Source: Mitsuaria sp. 7
Lineage (GTDB): Bacteria > Pseudomonadota > Gammaproteobacteria > Burkholderiales > Burkholderiaceae_C
Length of the DNA: 64,000 nucleotides
Reading direction: 5' to 3'
Assembly (NCBI RefSeq): GCF_001653795.1
Contig: NZ_CP011514.1
Location: 3,180,279-3,244,278 of the forward strand
Part shown: positions 45,911-55,077 of the stretch, one piece after another
Position numbering within the stretch: the stretch's first letter is position 1
Layout: each line of letters opens with the position of its first letter
Notes under the pieces: model-generated
Seen by the model: only the letters and a program-made list of their open reading frames with translations
The model's database searches: none
Told to the model about the DNA's origin: nothing
Translations under genes and position numbers: made by a program

Positions 45911-46220
45911 GGGAGTGCTGCTGGGGCTGCTGAAGGGCTGCGGGGAATACAGGCAAGTGCCTGCATTGATGATAGTTCAATTGCCGGCACCACCCTTGGG
46001 GGGATAAAAGCCCCTAAGAGTGGTCAGTTGGTGCGGTCAACGGGCGGTCAGTTGCCACACGGCGCCAGTGGTTCGATCTGGCCCGGCGAGAAGACGCTGA
46101 ATCCTGAAGAATCTTCTGCCCGGACATGGCGGTGGAATCAGGGAGAAGGCAAACGGCGCCCCCGGAGGGACGCCGCTGCAAGCCCGAAGGGGGCCTCGGA
46201 CCTCGGACCTTGATCCGCGA
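45911..46220. other. 310-bp clpP-clpX gap
   Basis: No gene seen. Next to clpP lies a terminator-like hairpin (46154-46175). The middle contains two direct copies of GGTCAGTTG (near 46022 and 46045). Nearer clpX is a small GGGG-CTTTTAT-CCCC hairpin (minus strand). A TTGACC at 46040-46035 (minus) could be a -35 box, but I see no matching -10 and no convincing sigma32 site. Confidence 0.5.
46154..46175 (-). terminator. terminator downstream of clpP
   Basis: CGGCGTCCC-TCCG-GGGGCGCCG (minus strand) followed by TTTGCC, 46 bp after the clpP stop. Confidence 0.6.
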
Positions 46221-46826
46221 TCAGCGCTTCTCGATGACCTTGTCGATCAGGCCGTAGGTCGCGGACTCGGCGGCCGACATGAAGTAGTCGCGCTCGGTGT
46301 CGGCCTGGATCTTCTCCAGGCTCTGCCCGGTGCGTTCAGCCAGGATGCGGTTGAGCTGCTCGCGGGTCTTGAGGATCTCGCGGGCGTGGATCTCGATGTC
46401 CGTGGCCTGACCCTGGGCGCCGCCCAGCGGCTGGTGGATCATGATCTTGGAGTTCGGCAGCGCGAAACGCTTGCCCTTCTCGCCCGCGGCGAGCAGGAAC
46501 GCGCCCATCGATGCGGCCATGCCCATGCACAGCGTCGAGACCGACGGCTTGATGAACTGCATCGTGTCGTAGATCGACATGCCCGCCGACACGCTGCCGC
46601 CCGGCGAGTTGATGTACAGCGAGATCTCCTTCTCGGGGTTCTCGCTCTCCAGGAACAGCAGCTGCGCGACCACCAGGTTGGCGACGGCATCGTTCACCGG
46701 GCCGACCAGGAAGACGATGCGCTCGCGCAGCAGGCGGCTGTAGATGTCGTAGGCGCGCTCGCCGCGGCCCGACTGTTCGATGACGATGGGCACCATGCCC
46801 AGGTTGCTGGTTTCAAGCGCGCTCAT
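46221..46826 (-). CDS. clpP: ATP-dependent Clp protease proteolytic subunit ClpP
   Basis: ClpP forms the proteolytic chamber used by ClpX and ClpA. The 201-residue product carries the catalytic Ser in [16 protein letters not shown], His in [16 protein letters not shown] and the catalytic Asp region [22 protein letters not shown]. The N-terminal [20 protein letters not shown] is typical. It follows tig after a terminator. Confidence 0.98.
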   Translation of the reverse strand: MSALETSNLGMVPIVIEQSGRGERAYDIYSRLLRERIVFLVGPVNDAVANLVVAQLLFLESENPEKEISLYINSPGGSVSAGMSIYDTMQFIKPSVSTLCMGMAASMGAFLLAAGEKGKRFALPNSKIMIHQPLGGAQGQATDIEIHAREILKTREQLNRILAERTGQSLEKIQADTERDYFMSAAESATYGLIDKVIEKR

Positions 46827-46946
46827 GAAATCCTCTGATGTGGTTCGAGATCACGACAAACCATTATGTCGTGCGCTCCATCCCCTGACCGTCCGAGGGT
46901 GGCCCCTTTCAGGGCGCCCCCATGACGGTAGCGCCGGGGAAAGAAA

Positions 46947-46975
46947 AAGGCGCCGGCCTCGCGGCCTAGCGCCTT
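46947..46975 (-). terminator. intrinsic terminator of tig
   Basis: On the minus strand AAGGCGC-TA-GGCC-GCGA-GGCC-G-GCGCCTT runs into TTTCTTT, 73 bp after the tig stop. Confidence 0.8.
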
Positions 46976-47047
46976 ACTTGGCGGTGAGTTTGCGGCGAAT
47001 CAAGAGCAACGCCGAAAAAGCCCGCGCCAAAATCGCGTGATCGCCGA

Positions 47048-48358
47048 TCAGGCCGTGGCCATCAGTTCGTCGAACGGCAGTTGCTTGTCGGTGATCTTGG
47101 CCTTGCCCAGGATGAAGTCGGTGACGTTGTTTTCGATCACGACGGCTTCGACCTCGGCCATGCGCTCACGGTCCGACAGATACCAGCGCACGACTTCCGC
47201 CGGCTTCTCGTAGCTCTGCGAGATCTCTTCGATGTGGGCCTGCAGCTGCTCGGGCTTGGCCTGCAGGTTCTGCGAACGGACCAGCTCGGCCACGACCAGA
47301 CCCAGGCGCACGCGCTTTTCGGCTTGGTCGTTGAACAGCTCGGCGGGGATCGGGGCCTTGTCGGCGTCCTTGATGCCGCGCTTCTTCAGGTCTTCGCGGG
47401 CGTTGGCGACCATGCGCTCGGCTTCACCGGCGACCAGCGACTTGGGCACGTCCAGTTCGGCCTTGCCGACCAGCGCGTCCATCGCGGCGCCCTTGTTCTT
47501 GGCCAGCACGCGGAACTTGACTTCGCGCTCGAGGTTCTTCTTGATGTCGGCGCGCAGGGCCTCGACCGTGCCTTCCTTGATGCCCAGGGCCTTGGCGAAC
47601 GATTCGTTCACTTCAGGCAGGTGCTGGGCTTCGATCTTCTTGACTGTGACCAGGAAGTCGGCTTCCTTGCCGGCGACGTCCTTGCCGTGATAGTCCTCGG
47701 GGAAGGCCAGCGGGAAGGTCTTCGATTCGCCGGCCTTCATGCCGCGCACGGCCTTCTCGAAGGCTTCGAGCATCTGGCCTTCGCCCAGCAGGAACTGGAA
47801 GCCGTCGGCCTTGCCGCCGGCGAAGGGTTCGCCGTCGATCTTGCCTTCGAAGTCGATGCTGACGCGGTCGCCGTCGGCGGCCACATCCGCCGCGCCGCGC
47901 TGGGCGAACGAACGGCGCTGCTTGCGCAGGATCTCGACGGTCTTGTCGATGGCTTCGTCGGTCACGTCGGAGGAGACGCGCTCGATCTCGGCTTCGGCCA
48001 GATCGGCGATCTTCACTTCCGGATAGATCTCGAAGGTCGCGTCGAAGGCCAGTTCGCCTTCGGCGGCTTCGTCCTTCTGGGCGATGCTGGGCATGCCGGC
48101 GACGCGCAGCTTGGCTTCGTTGGCGGCGACGCTGAAGGCCTCACCCAGCTTGTCGTTGACGACTTCGTACTGGACCTGCGCGCCGTAGCGCTGCGCCACG
48201 AAGGACATCGGCACCTTGCCGGGACGGAAGCCGTCGGCCTTGACCGTGCGGGCCAGCTTCTTCAGGCGGGACTCGACTTCGGAGTTGATGACAGTGGCCG
48301 CCAGCGTGAGCGTGATGCGGCGTTCGAGCTTTTCGAGAGTTTCGACGGTGACAGCCAT
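47048..48358 (-). CDS. tig: trigger factor (ribosome-associated chaperone and prolyl isomerase)
   Basis: The 436-residue product has the ribosome-binding tail with signature GFRPGKVPMSFVAQRYG (about 43-59). An FKBP-type isomerase domain follows (DRVSIDFEGKIDGEPFAGGKADGFQFLLGEGQMLEAFEKAV, given here in two pieces of the same run: DRVSIDFEGKIDGEPFAGG and LLGEGQMLEAFEKAV). The helical C-terminal chaperone arms come last. It heads tig-clpP-clpX-lon, and tRNA-Leu(UAG) lies 26 bp upstream in the same direction. Confidence 0.98.
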   Translation of the reverse strand: MAVTVETLEKLERRITLTLAATVINSEVESRLKKLARTVKADGFRPGKVPMSFVAQRYGAQVQYEVVNDKLGEAFSVAANEAKLRVAGMPSIAQKDEAAEGELAFDATFEIYPEVKIADLAEAEIERVSSDVTDEAIDKTVEILRKQRRSFAQRGAADVAADGDRVSIDFEGKIDGEPFAGGKADGFQFLLGEGQMLEAFEKAVRGMKAGESKTFPLAFPEDYHGKDVAGKEADFLVTVKKIEAQHLPEVNESFAKALGIKEGTVEALRADIKKNLEREVKFRVLAKNKGAAMDALVGKAELDVPKSLVAGEAERMVANAREDLKKRGIKDADKAPIPAELFNDQAEKRVRLGLVVAELVRSQNLQAKPEQLQAHIEEISQSYEKPAEVVRWYLSDRERMAEVEAVVIENNVTDFILGKAKITDKQLPFDELMATA

Positions 48359-48384
48359 AGTGGACTCGGAATCAGTTGAGAGGG

Positions 48385-48471
48385 TGGTGCGCGGGGCCGG
48401 ACTCGAACCGGCACGCCCGTGAAGGCGTCAGGACCTAAACCTGGTGCGTCTACCAATTTCGCCACCCGCGC
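48385..48471 (-). tRNA. tRNA-Leu (anticodon UAG)
   Basis: Acceptor GCGCGGG/CCCGCGC, D-loop GAAATTGGTAGAC, anticodon loop TTTAGGT (TAG), long variable arm, T-loop GTTCGAGTC and CCA encoded. A possible promoter -10 (TACAAT) lies ~130 bp upstream near 48605. tig may be cotranscribed with it. Confidence 0.96.
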
Positions 48472-48632
48472 CGGGTGAACTGAGGTCGTCGCGTTCGCTG
48501 CGCGCTGTCTGCGCGCAGCGTGGCGCGACGGCCCCCTGGTAATTCATGACGCGAAGGGAGAGCCCAGGCCCCTGCCCTCCGCGATCCGGAAAACCGGCGA
48601 TTGTAATCAAGGAATCGATGCTTTCCGACGCA

Positions 48633-48655
48633 CCCCCGCCCGTCCCGGGCGGGGG
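48633..48655 (-). terminator. strong hairpin downstream of the RND permease gene
   Basis: CCCCCGCCCG-TCC-CGGGCGGGGG (plus reading) is a perfect 10-bp stem 63 bp after the permease stop, without a T tract. It separates the efflux genes from tRNA-Leu. Confidence 0.5.
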
Positions 48656-48717
48656 AAACCCCTGCGGGGCCATGACGCCGTCGGCACGCGCTCTGCGCGC
48701 GCTCAGTGCGCGGTCAA

Positions 48718-51700
48718 TCAATGCGTGGTGGGCGCGATGCCGGCATCCTTGTCCCGCTCGACACGGAACCAGGCCGCGTACATCGCCGGCAGCGCCAGCA
48801 GCGTCAGCACGGTGGCGACGATCAGGCCGCCCATGATGGCCACTGCCATCGGGCCCCAGAACACGCTGCGCGACAGCGGCACCATCGCCAGCACCGCCGC
48901 CGCCGCGGTCAGCGCGATCGGGCGCAGACGACGCACGGCGGACTCGACGATCGCCTGCGCCGGCGGCACGCCGCGGCTGCGGTCCTGCTCGATCTGGTCG
49001 ATCAGGATCACGGAGTTCCGCTGGATCATGCCCATCAGCGCGATCACCCCCAGCAGCGCGACGAAACCGAACGGCCGGTTCAGCAGCAGCAGCGCCGCCG
49101 ACACGCCCGCGATGCCGAGGAAACCGGTCAGGAAGGCCAGCATGGCGCGCGAGAAGCTGTGCAGCTGCAGCATCAGCAGCGTGAAGGTGATGAACAGCAT
49201 GATGGGCACGCCCGCCGCGATCGAGCCGGTGCCCTTGCTGCTCTCCTCCACCGCGCCGGCGATCGAGATCGAGTAGCCGGGCGGCATCTCCTTCTGCATC
49301 GCGTCGAGCGCGGGCCACAGCTGCGTGGTCACGGTCGCGCCCTGCAGACCTTCGATGACGTCGCCCTGGACGGTGATCGCGAACTGGCGGCTCTCGCGGT
49401 GCATCACGCCGGGCTCCCAGGTGAACTGGGGCTTGGCGATCTGCGTCAGCGGCACCGAGCGGCCCGAAGCCGTCGGCACGTAGGCGTTGGCCAGTTCGGA
49501 CAGCGTGTCGCGCTCCTGCACCGGCTGGCGCAGGACGATGTCGATCAGCCGGTCGGCCTCGCGATACTGCGCCACCGTCGTGCCGGTCACGAGGATGCGC
49601 GCCGCCTGCGCGATGCTCTGGCTGGTGACGCCCAGCGCGCGCGCCTTGTCCTGGTCGACCTGCAGGCGCAGGACCTTGATGGCCTCGTTCCAGTTGTCGT
49701 TGACGCCGACCATGTTGGGATTGGCGCGCATCTGTTCCTTGGCACGGTCGGCATAGATCCGCAGCTGCGCGGGATCGTCGCCGGCGATGCGGAACTGCAC
49801 CGGGTACGGCACCGGCGGTCCGTTGGGCAGCAGCTTCACGCGGCCGCGCACCTCGGAGAACTCCTGCGCCAGGATCTGCGGCAGCTTGTGGCGCAAGGTC
49901 TCGCGGTCGGCCAGCGACTTCGGCAGGATGATGGCCTGGCTGACGTTGGTGTTGGGCAGGATCTGGTCCAGCGGCAGGTAGAAGCGCGGCACGCCCGAAC
50001 CCACCCAGGTCGCAATGCTGCCGACCAGCGGCTCCTTGGCCATGCGGGCCTCGAAGCGCTTGGCGATGACGTTGCTCTCCTCGATCGTGGCGCCCTCGGG
50101 CAGCCACAGGTCGACCAGGATCTCCGGCCGGCTCGAATCAGGGAAGAACTGCTGCTGCACCTTGCCCATGCCGGCCAGGCCGAGCACGAACACCAGGATC
50201 GTCAGGCCGATCGTCTTCCAGCGGTTGAACACGCACCACGCGACCCAGCGGCGGAAGCGGTTGTAGAACGGCGTGTCGAAGACCTCGTGGGCCTCGCCCT
50301 CGTGGCCGGCGCGCGTCTTCAGCAGCAGCGCGCCGAGGTAAGGCACGAAGTACACCGACACGAGCCACGAGATCACCAGCGCCGCCGCGGTCACCGCGAA
50401 GATGGCATAGGTGTACTCGCCGACGGTGGACTTCGCCAGACCGATCGGCAGGAAGCCGACCGCGGTGATCAGCGTGCCGGTGAGCATCGGCTTGGCGGTG
50501 GCGTCGTAGGCGTACGTCGCCGCATGCATCTTGTCGTAGCCCTCTTCGAGCTTGCGCACCATCATCTCCACCGCAATGATGGCGTCGTCGACGAGCAGGC
50601 CCAGCGCGATGATCAGCGAGCCCAGCGAGATCTTGTGCAGGCCCACGCCGGCATAGAGCATCACGACGAAGGTGATCGCCAGCACCAGCGGGATCGTGAT
50701 GCCCACGACCAGGCCCGGCCACACGTCGATGCGCAGCGGCTTGGTGTGCAGGCCCAGCGCGATGAAGCTCACGCCCAGCACGACGACGACGGCCTCGATC
50801 AGCACGTGCACGAACTCGCCCACCGAGCTCTTCACGGCGCTCGGCTGGTCCTGGATCTGCTGCAGCGAGATGCCGGCCGGCAGTTGCTGCTGCAGTCGCT
50901 TGACGCTGGCCTGCAGCGCCTTGCCCAGCGCGATGATGTCGCCGCCCTTGCCCATGGACACGCCCAGCGCGACGACCTGCTTGCCGTTGTAGCGGACCAT
51001 CGTGGTGGCCGGATCGACATAGCCGCGGCGGACCTTGGCGATGTCGCCCAGGCGGATGCTGCTGGCCGCGCCGGTCTGCGTGTTGGTGCCGCGGATCGGG
51101 AATTCGCTCAGCGCCTGGACGGAGTTGAGCTGTCCCTCGATGCGGATCTGCACGTTGGCGCTGCCGGCGTTCATCGTGCCGGCGCTCTCGACCGCGTTCT
51201 GCGCGTTGAGCTGCGACACCACCTGGTTGAAGTCCAGGCCCAGTTCGGCGAGCCGCTTCTGCGAGATCTCGATGAAGAGCTTCTCGGCCTGGACGCCGAA
51301 CAGGTCGACCTTGGCCACGTCCTGCACGCGCAGCAGTTCGGAGCGGACAGCTTCGGCCTGCTGGCGCAGCTCCTCGATCGAGAAGCCGCCGTCGGACGAC
51401 AGCGCGAAGATCGAGCCGTAGACGTCGCCGAACTCATCGTTGAAGAACGGCCCCAGTACGCCCTGCGGCAGCGTGGCCCGCAGGTCGCCGATCTTCTTGC
51501 GGACCGTGTACCAGAGCTGCGGCACCTCGGTCGGCGAGGTGTTGTCCTTCACCTGGAAGATGGTGAGGGACTCGCCCGGCTTGGTGTAGCTGCGGATCTT
51601 GTCGGCGTGCGGCACCTCCTGCAGGGTGCGCTCGATCTTGTCGGTGACCTGTTCGGCCATCTGCTGCGGCGTCGCGCCAGGCCAATAGGCCTGCACGACC

Positions 51701-51858
51701 ATCGCGCGGAACGTGAACGGCGGGTCCTCGTCCTGGCCCAGCTGGAAGTAGGCGGCGAAGCCCAGCACCATCAACACCACCATCAGGTAGCGCGTCAGGG
51801 GGGCATGCTCCAGCGCCCAGCGCGAGAGGTTGAAACCGGCGCGGCTCGGGTTGCTCAT
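48718..51858 (-). CDS. RND efflux permease (hydrophobe/amphiphile exporter type)
   Basis: This is the inner-membrane proton antiporter of a tripartite efflux pump, 1046 residues as expected. It has TM1 (LTRYLMVVLMVLGFAAYFQL), the porter domain (YWPGATPQQMAEQVTDKIE), the TM4 region with VLGVSFIALGLHTKPLRID, the conserved ISLGSLIIALGLLVDDAIIAVEMMV of helix 4, a second porter half and final TM helices (FGFVALLGVIALMGMIQRNS). The QDEDPPF start resembles multidrug/acriflavine-type members. Its adaptor gene lies 16 bp upstream; no outer-membrane factor is in the window. Confidence 0.93.
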   Translation of the reverse strand: MSNPSRAGFNLSRWALEHAPLTRYLMVVLMVLGFAAYFQLGQDEDPPFTFRAMVVQAYWPGATPQQMAEQVTDKIERTLQEVPHADKIRSYTKPGESLTIFQVKDNTSPTEVPQLWYTVRKKIGDLRATLPQGVLGPFFNDEFGDVYGSIFALSSDGGFSIEELRQQAEAVRSELLRVQDVAKVDLFGVQAEKLFIEISQKRLAELGLDFNQVVSQLNAQNAVESAGTMNAGSANVQIRIEGQLNSVQALSEFPIRGTNTQTGAASSIRLGDIAKVRRGYVDPATTMVRYNGKQVVALGVSMGKGGDIIALGKALQASVKRLQQQLPAGISLQQIQDQPSAVKSSVGEFVHVLIEAVVVVLGVSFIALGLHTKPLRIDVWPGLVVGITIPLVLAITFVVMLYAGVGLHKISLGSLIIALGLLVDDAIIAVEMMVRKLEEGYDKMHAATYAYDATAKPMLTGTLITAVGFLPIGLAKSTVGEYTYAIFAVTAAALVISWLVSVYFVPYLGALLLKTRAGHEGEAHEVFDTPFYNRFRRWVAWCVFNRWKTIGLTILVFVLGLAGMGKVQQQFFPDSSRPEILVDLWLPEGATIEESNVIAKRFEARMAKEPLVGSIATWVGSGVPRFYLPLDQILPNTNVSQAIILPKSLADRETLRHKLPQILAQEFSEVRGRVKLLPNGPPVPYPVQFRIAGDDPAQLRIYADRAKEQMRANPNMVGVNDNWNEAIKVLRLQVDQDKARALGVTSQSIAQAARILVTGTTVAQYREADRLIDIVLRQPVQERDTLSELANAYVPTASGRSVPLTQIAKPQFTWEPGVMHRESRQFAITVQGDVIEGLQGATVTTQLWPALDAMQKEMPPGYSISIAGAVEESSKGTGSIAAGVPIMLFITFTLLMLQLHSFSRAMLAFLTGFLGIAGVSAALLLLNRPFGFVALLGVIALMGMIQRNSVILIDQIEQDRSRGVPPAQAIVESAVRRLRPIALTAAAAVLAMVPLSRSVFWGPMAVAIMGGLIVATVLTLLALPAMYAAWFRVERDKDAGIAPTTH

Positions 51859-51874
51859 TCAGGGCTCCCGAGGA

Positions 51875-53092
51875 TCAGCGCGAAGCCGTCGGGGCCGGCG
51901 CGGGGGCAGCGCCCTCGGTCGGCGTGCCCGGTGGGACGAAGCGCTTGACCTTCTGCCCCGGCGTCAGCACGTGCCCGCCGGCGGTCACGACCTCCATGCC
52001 GGGCGACAGGCCTTGCACGACCAGTTCATTGCCCTCGGCGCCGGCGACGGTCACCGCCTTCGGGCTCACCGCCATCGTCTTGGGGTCCAGCAGCAGCACG
52101 GAACTCTTGCCCTGCACTTCCATCACCGCGCTCAGCGGCAGCTTGATCGCGTTGTCCGACGGCGCGCCGGTCAGCACGACCGTCGCGGTCTGACCCAGGT
52201 GCACGTTCTGGCTGTTGAGCTCGGCCTTCACCAGGAAGGTCCGCGTCACCGGATCGGCGGCAGCGGCCAGCTCGCGCAGCTTGATCGGTTGCGCGTCGGC
52301 CTTGGCATCGGTCCAGAGCCGGACCTTCAGGCCGTCCGGACGCGCCGCGGCGGCGCGCACCAGCGCGATCTGGTCCTCGGAAACCGAGAACACGATGTCC
52401 CGCGGCCCGTCGTTGGCCACGCGCACCACCGGCGTGCCGGCGGCCACGACCATGCCGGGCTCCGCATCAATGCCGGTCACGACGCCGGCCGCGTCGGCGA
52501 TCAGGCTCGAGTACTGCGCCTGGTTGCGCTGCACGTCGGATTGCGCGCGCGCCGATTCGAACTGCGCCTGCGCGGCCTTGAAGGCGGCGTCGCGGCGGTC
52601 GAGTTCCGCCGCGCTGATGAAACCCTGGCGGTGCAGATCGATATAGCGCCTGTAATCGGCGCCAAGCTGGTCGCGATTGACCCGAGCCGCCAGCACGGTG
52701 GACTTGGCGGCCTCCTGGGCGAGCACCAGATCCGAACTGTCGATCCGCGCCAGGACCTGCCCCGGCTTGACCACCGATCCGAGGTCCACCTTGCGTTCCA
52801 GGATCTTCCCCGCGACGCGGAAGGACAGCCGCGACTCGAGGCGGGCTCGCACTTCAGCAGCGAATTCACGTTGCAAGCCGGCCGATTGCGGCGTCAGCAC
52901 CAGGGTGCGCACATAGCGCTCCGGTTCAGGCGGCGGCGCCTGCTTGCCGCAGGCGGCCAACACGGCCACGGCAGCCATGGCGGCAGCCGCCGCCAGCCAC
53001 TTCGACACGCGCCCCCAGGAACCGGCGGAGGCAGGTTCGGACACGACGCCGGATACACCGGCGGACAGGGACACAAGAGACCGTTGGGGCAT
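51875..53092 (-). CDS. RND efflux periplasmic adaptor lipoprotein (membrane fusion protein)
   Basis: The adaptor links the RND permease to an outer-membrane channel. The ~405-residue product starts MPQRSLVSLSAG (GAGGTG upstream). It has a lipoprotein signal (MAAVAVLAACGK), a barrel-sandwich motif (RLSFRVAGKILERKVDLGSVVKPGQVLARID), given here as RVAGKILERKVDLGS and VKPGQVLARID, a long hairpin coiled coil (AAFKAAQAQFESARAQSDV) and beta-barrel segments. A longer frame to 53185 would span an operator palindrome and is unlikely. It is first in the pump operon. Confidence 0.92.
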   Translation of the reverse strand: MPQRSLVSLSAGVSGVVSEPASAGSWGRVSKWLAAAAAMAAVAVLAACGKQAPPPEPERYVRTLVLTPQSAGLQREFAAEVRARLESRLSFRVAGKILERKVDLGSVVKPGQVLARIDSSDLVLAQEAAKSTVLAARVNRDQLGADYRRYIDLHRQGFISAAELDRRDAAFKAAQAQFESARAQSDVQRNQAQYSSLIADAAGVVTGIDAEPGMVVAAGTPVVRVANDGPRDIVFSVSEDQIALVRAAAARPDGLKVRLWTDAKADAQPIKLRELAAAADPVTRTFLVKAELNSQNVHLGQTATVVLTGAPSDNAIKLPLSAVMEVQGKSSVLLLDPKTMAVSPKAVTVAGAEGNELVVQGLSPGMEVVTAGGHVLTPGQKVKRFVPPGTPTEGAAPAPAPTASR

Positions 53093-53142
53093 GAACACCT
53101 CGACAAAGCCACGACGCCCGACCTCGGGCATCGGAGTAACTG

Positions 53143-53156
53143 ACTGACCGGTCAGT
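53143..53156. promoter_or_regulatory. TetR-type operator palindrome upstream of the efflux operon
   Basis: ACTGACCGGTCAGT is a perfect 14-bp palindrome, 51 bp from the adaptor ATG and 152 bp from hpnC. Sites of this form (TGACCGGTCA) are typical of TetR-family repressors that control RND pumps. No tetR gene is in the window. Confidence 0.6.
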
Positions 53157-53307
53157 AATGTATTCAGCGTGTCCGAACGTGTCAAACCGACGGCGTACGG
53201 TTCACCTGGGTACTGCTCGTGGTCTGCGGAGATTGACGCCCGCAGCGAAACAGCGCGCGGTTCGGGACGTCAGGTTGACGCAAACGGCATCGCTCACTCA
53301 GCGGAGA

Positions 53308-54180
53308 ATGCCGGCCGTGAGCATAGAGCACTACGAAAACTTTCCTGTCGCATCCTGGCTGAGCCCGCCGGCGTTGCGTCCCGCGATCATGGCGATCTAC
53401 AGATTCGCGCGGACCGCCGACGATCTGGCCGACGAAGGCGACGCCGCGACCGCGCAGCGGCTGCGCGATCTGGCGGACTATCGCGCCGACCTGCGGGCCG
53501 TCGCGGCCGGAGGTGCCCCCTCGCCGCGCTGGGCGGCGCGCGTGTTCGAACCGTTGGGACGAATCCTTGTCGAGCACGGGCTGCCGGTCCCGTTGCTGGA
53601 GGATCTCCTCGATGCCTTCGAACAGGACCTCGTGAAAACCGATTACGCCACCCGCGCCGAGCTGCTCGACTACTGCCGCCGCTCGGCCAATCCGGTCGGG
53701 CGCCTGCTGCTGCACTTGTACGGCATCGCAGACGCGGCGTCGTTGCGGCGTTCGGACGCGATCTGCTCCGCGCTGCAACTGATCAACTTCTGGCAGGACT
53801 TCACCGTCGACGGCCCACGCGGCCGGATCTACGCGCCGCTGGAGGATCGCCAGCGTCACGGCGTCCAGGGACAGGACCTGCTGTCGCTGCGCGACAGTCC
53901 CTCCGCTCGCGCGCTGATCGCAGAACTCTGTGGCTGGGCCCGGGAATTGATGGCCGAGGGCGCGCCGCTGGCACACCGGATTCCGGGCCGGGCCGGTTGG
54001 GAGCTGCGCTTGGTGGTACAAGGCGGCCTCCGCATCCTCGACAAGCTGGCGTCGAATCGTTTCAACGCGCTGCTGCGACGACCGACGATCGGTGCGACCG
54101 ACGCACCGCTCCTGCTGTGGCGCGCAATGACGATGCCGGCAGACCGTACGAACCCACGCCGCGAAGGGACGGCGCGATGA
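53308..54180 (+). CDS. hpnC: squalene synthase-like protein HpnC (hydroxysqualene synthase)
   Basis: In the bacterial three-step route HpnC converts presqualene diphosphate to hydroxysqualene. The 290-residue product has the prenyl-transferase Asp motifs RTADDLADEGD (about 33-43) and NFWQDFTVDGPRGRIYAP. I chose the ATG at 53308 (GCGGAG ahead) because the 50 residues upstream in frame look non-coding. It overlaps hpnD by 4 bp (ATGA). Confidence 0.93.
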   Translation: MPAVSIEHYENFPVASWLSPPALRPAIMAIYRFARTADDLADEGDAATAQRLRDLADYRADLRAVAAGGAPSPRWAARVFEPLGRILVEHGLPVPLLEDLLDAFEQDLVKTDYATRAELLDYCRRSANPVGRLLLHLYGIADAASLRRSDAICSALQLINFWQDFTVDGPRGRIYAPLEDRQRHGVQGQDLLSLRDSPSARALIAELCGWARELMAEGAPLAHRIPGRAGWELRLVVQGGLRILDKLASNRFNALLRRPTIGATDAPLLLWRAMTMPADRTNPRREGTAR

Positions 54181-55076
54181 GCACCAAGACCGACAAGACT
54201 CCAGACACGACGACCGCCGCAGGCGCCTCCACGCCCGAGCAGTACGTCCAGCAGAAAGCCGCCGCGAGCGGCTCGAGCTTCTATTACGCGTTCCTCTTCC
54301 TGCCGCCACCGCGCCGCGCGGCGATCACCGCCTTCTACGCGTTCTGCCGCGAGGTCGACGACGTGGTCGACGAGGTGTCCGATCCGGGCGTCGCGGCGAC
54401 CAAGCTGGCCTGGTGGCGCAAGGAGGCGATGACTGCCTTCAACGGCCAGCCGTCCCATCCCGCGATGAAGGCGCTGATGCCGCACGTCAAGGATTACGAC
54501 ATCCGCGTCGAGCACCTGCTCGCCGTCATCGACGGCTGCCAGATGGACCTGGAGCAGACACGCTACCTCGACTACCCTGGGCTGCAACGCTATTGCCACC
54601 TGGTGGCAGGCGTGGTCGGCGAAGTGGCGTCGGGCATCTTCGGACGCACGGATCCGGGCACCATCGCCTACGCCCACAAGCTGGGCCAGGCCATGCAGCT
54701 CACCAACATCATCCGCGACGTCGGCGACGACGCGCGACGCGGACGCATCTACCTGCCCGTCAGCGAGCTGCAGCAGTTCGACGTGAAGGCGCACGAGATC
54801 CTCAAACGCGATGCCCCTTGGGGTTACAGCGACCGCTTCACCGCGCTGATGAAGTTCCAGGCGGACCGCGCGCACGCGCTGTACGACGAAGCCGTCGCCC
54901 TGTTGTCCGATACCGACCGCAAGGCGCAGAAACCGGGGCTCATGATGGCCAACATCTATCGCACGCTGCTGCGGGAGATCGAGGCGGAGAATTTCCAGGT
55001 CCTGCACCAGCGCATCGCACTGACGCCACTGCGCAAGCTGTGGATCGCGATGAAGACGAACTGGCGCGGGCGCTGA
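54177..55076 (+). CDS. hpnD: presqualene diphosphate synthase HpnD
   Basis: HpnD condenses two farnesyl diphosphates to presqualene diphosphate. The 299-residue product has FYAFCREVDDVVDEVSD (first Asp-rich motif) and QLTNIIRDVGDDARRGRIYL (second), both complete. The first ~25 residues are a Thr/Ala-rich leader. Start ATG overlaps the hpnC stop, and hpnE follows after 1 bp, so the three genes are one translational unit. Confidence 0.95.
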   Translation: MSTKTDKTPDTTTAAGASTPEQYVQQKAAASGSSFYYAFLFLPPPRRAAITAFYAFCREVDDVVDEVSDPGVAATKLAWWRKEAMTAFNGQPSHPAMKALMPHVKDYDIRVEHLLAVIDGCQMDLEQTRYLDYPGLQRYCHLVAGVVGEVASGIFGRTDPGTIAYAHKLGQAMQLTNIIRDVGDDARRGRIYLPVSELQQFDVKAHEILKRDAPWGYSDRFTALMKFQADRAHALYDEAVALLSDTDRKAQKPGLMMANIYRTLLREIEAENFQVLHQRIALTPLRKLWIAMKTNWRGR

Positions 55077-55077
55077 G

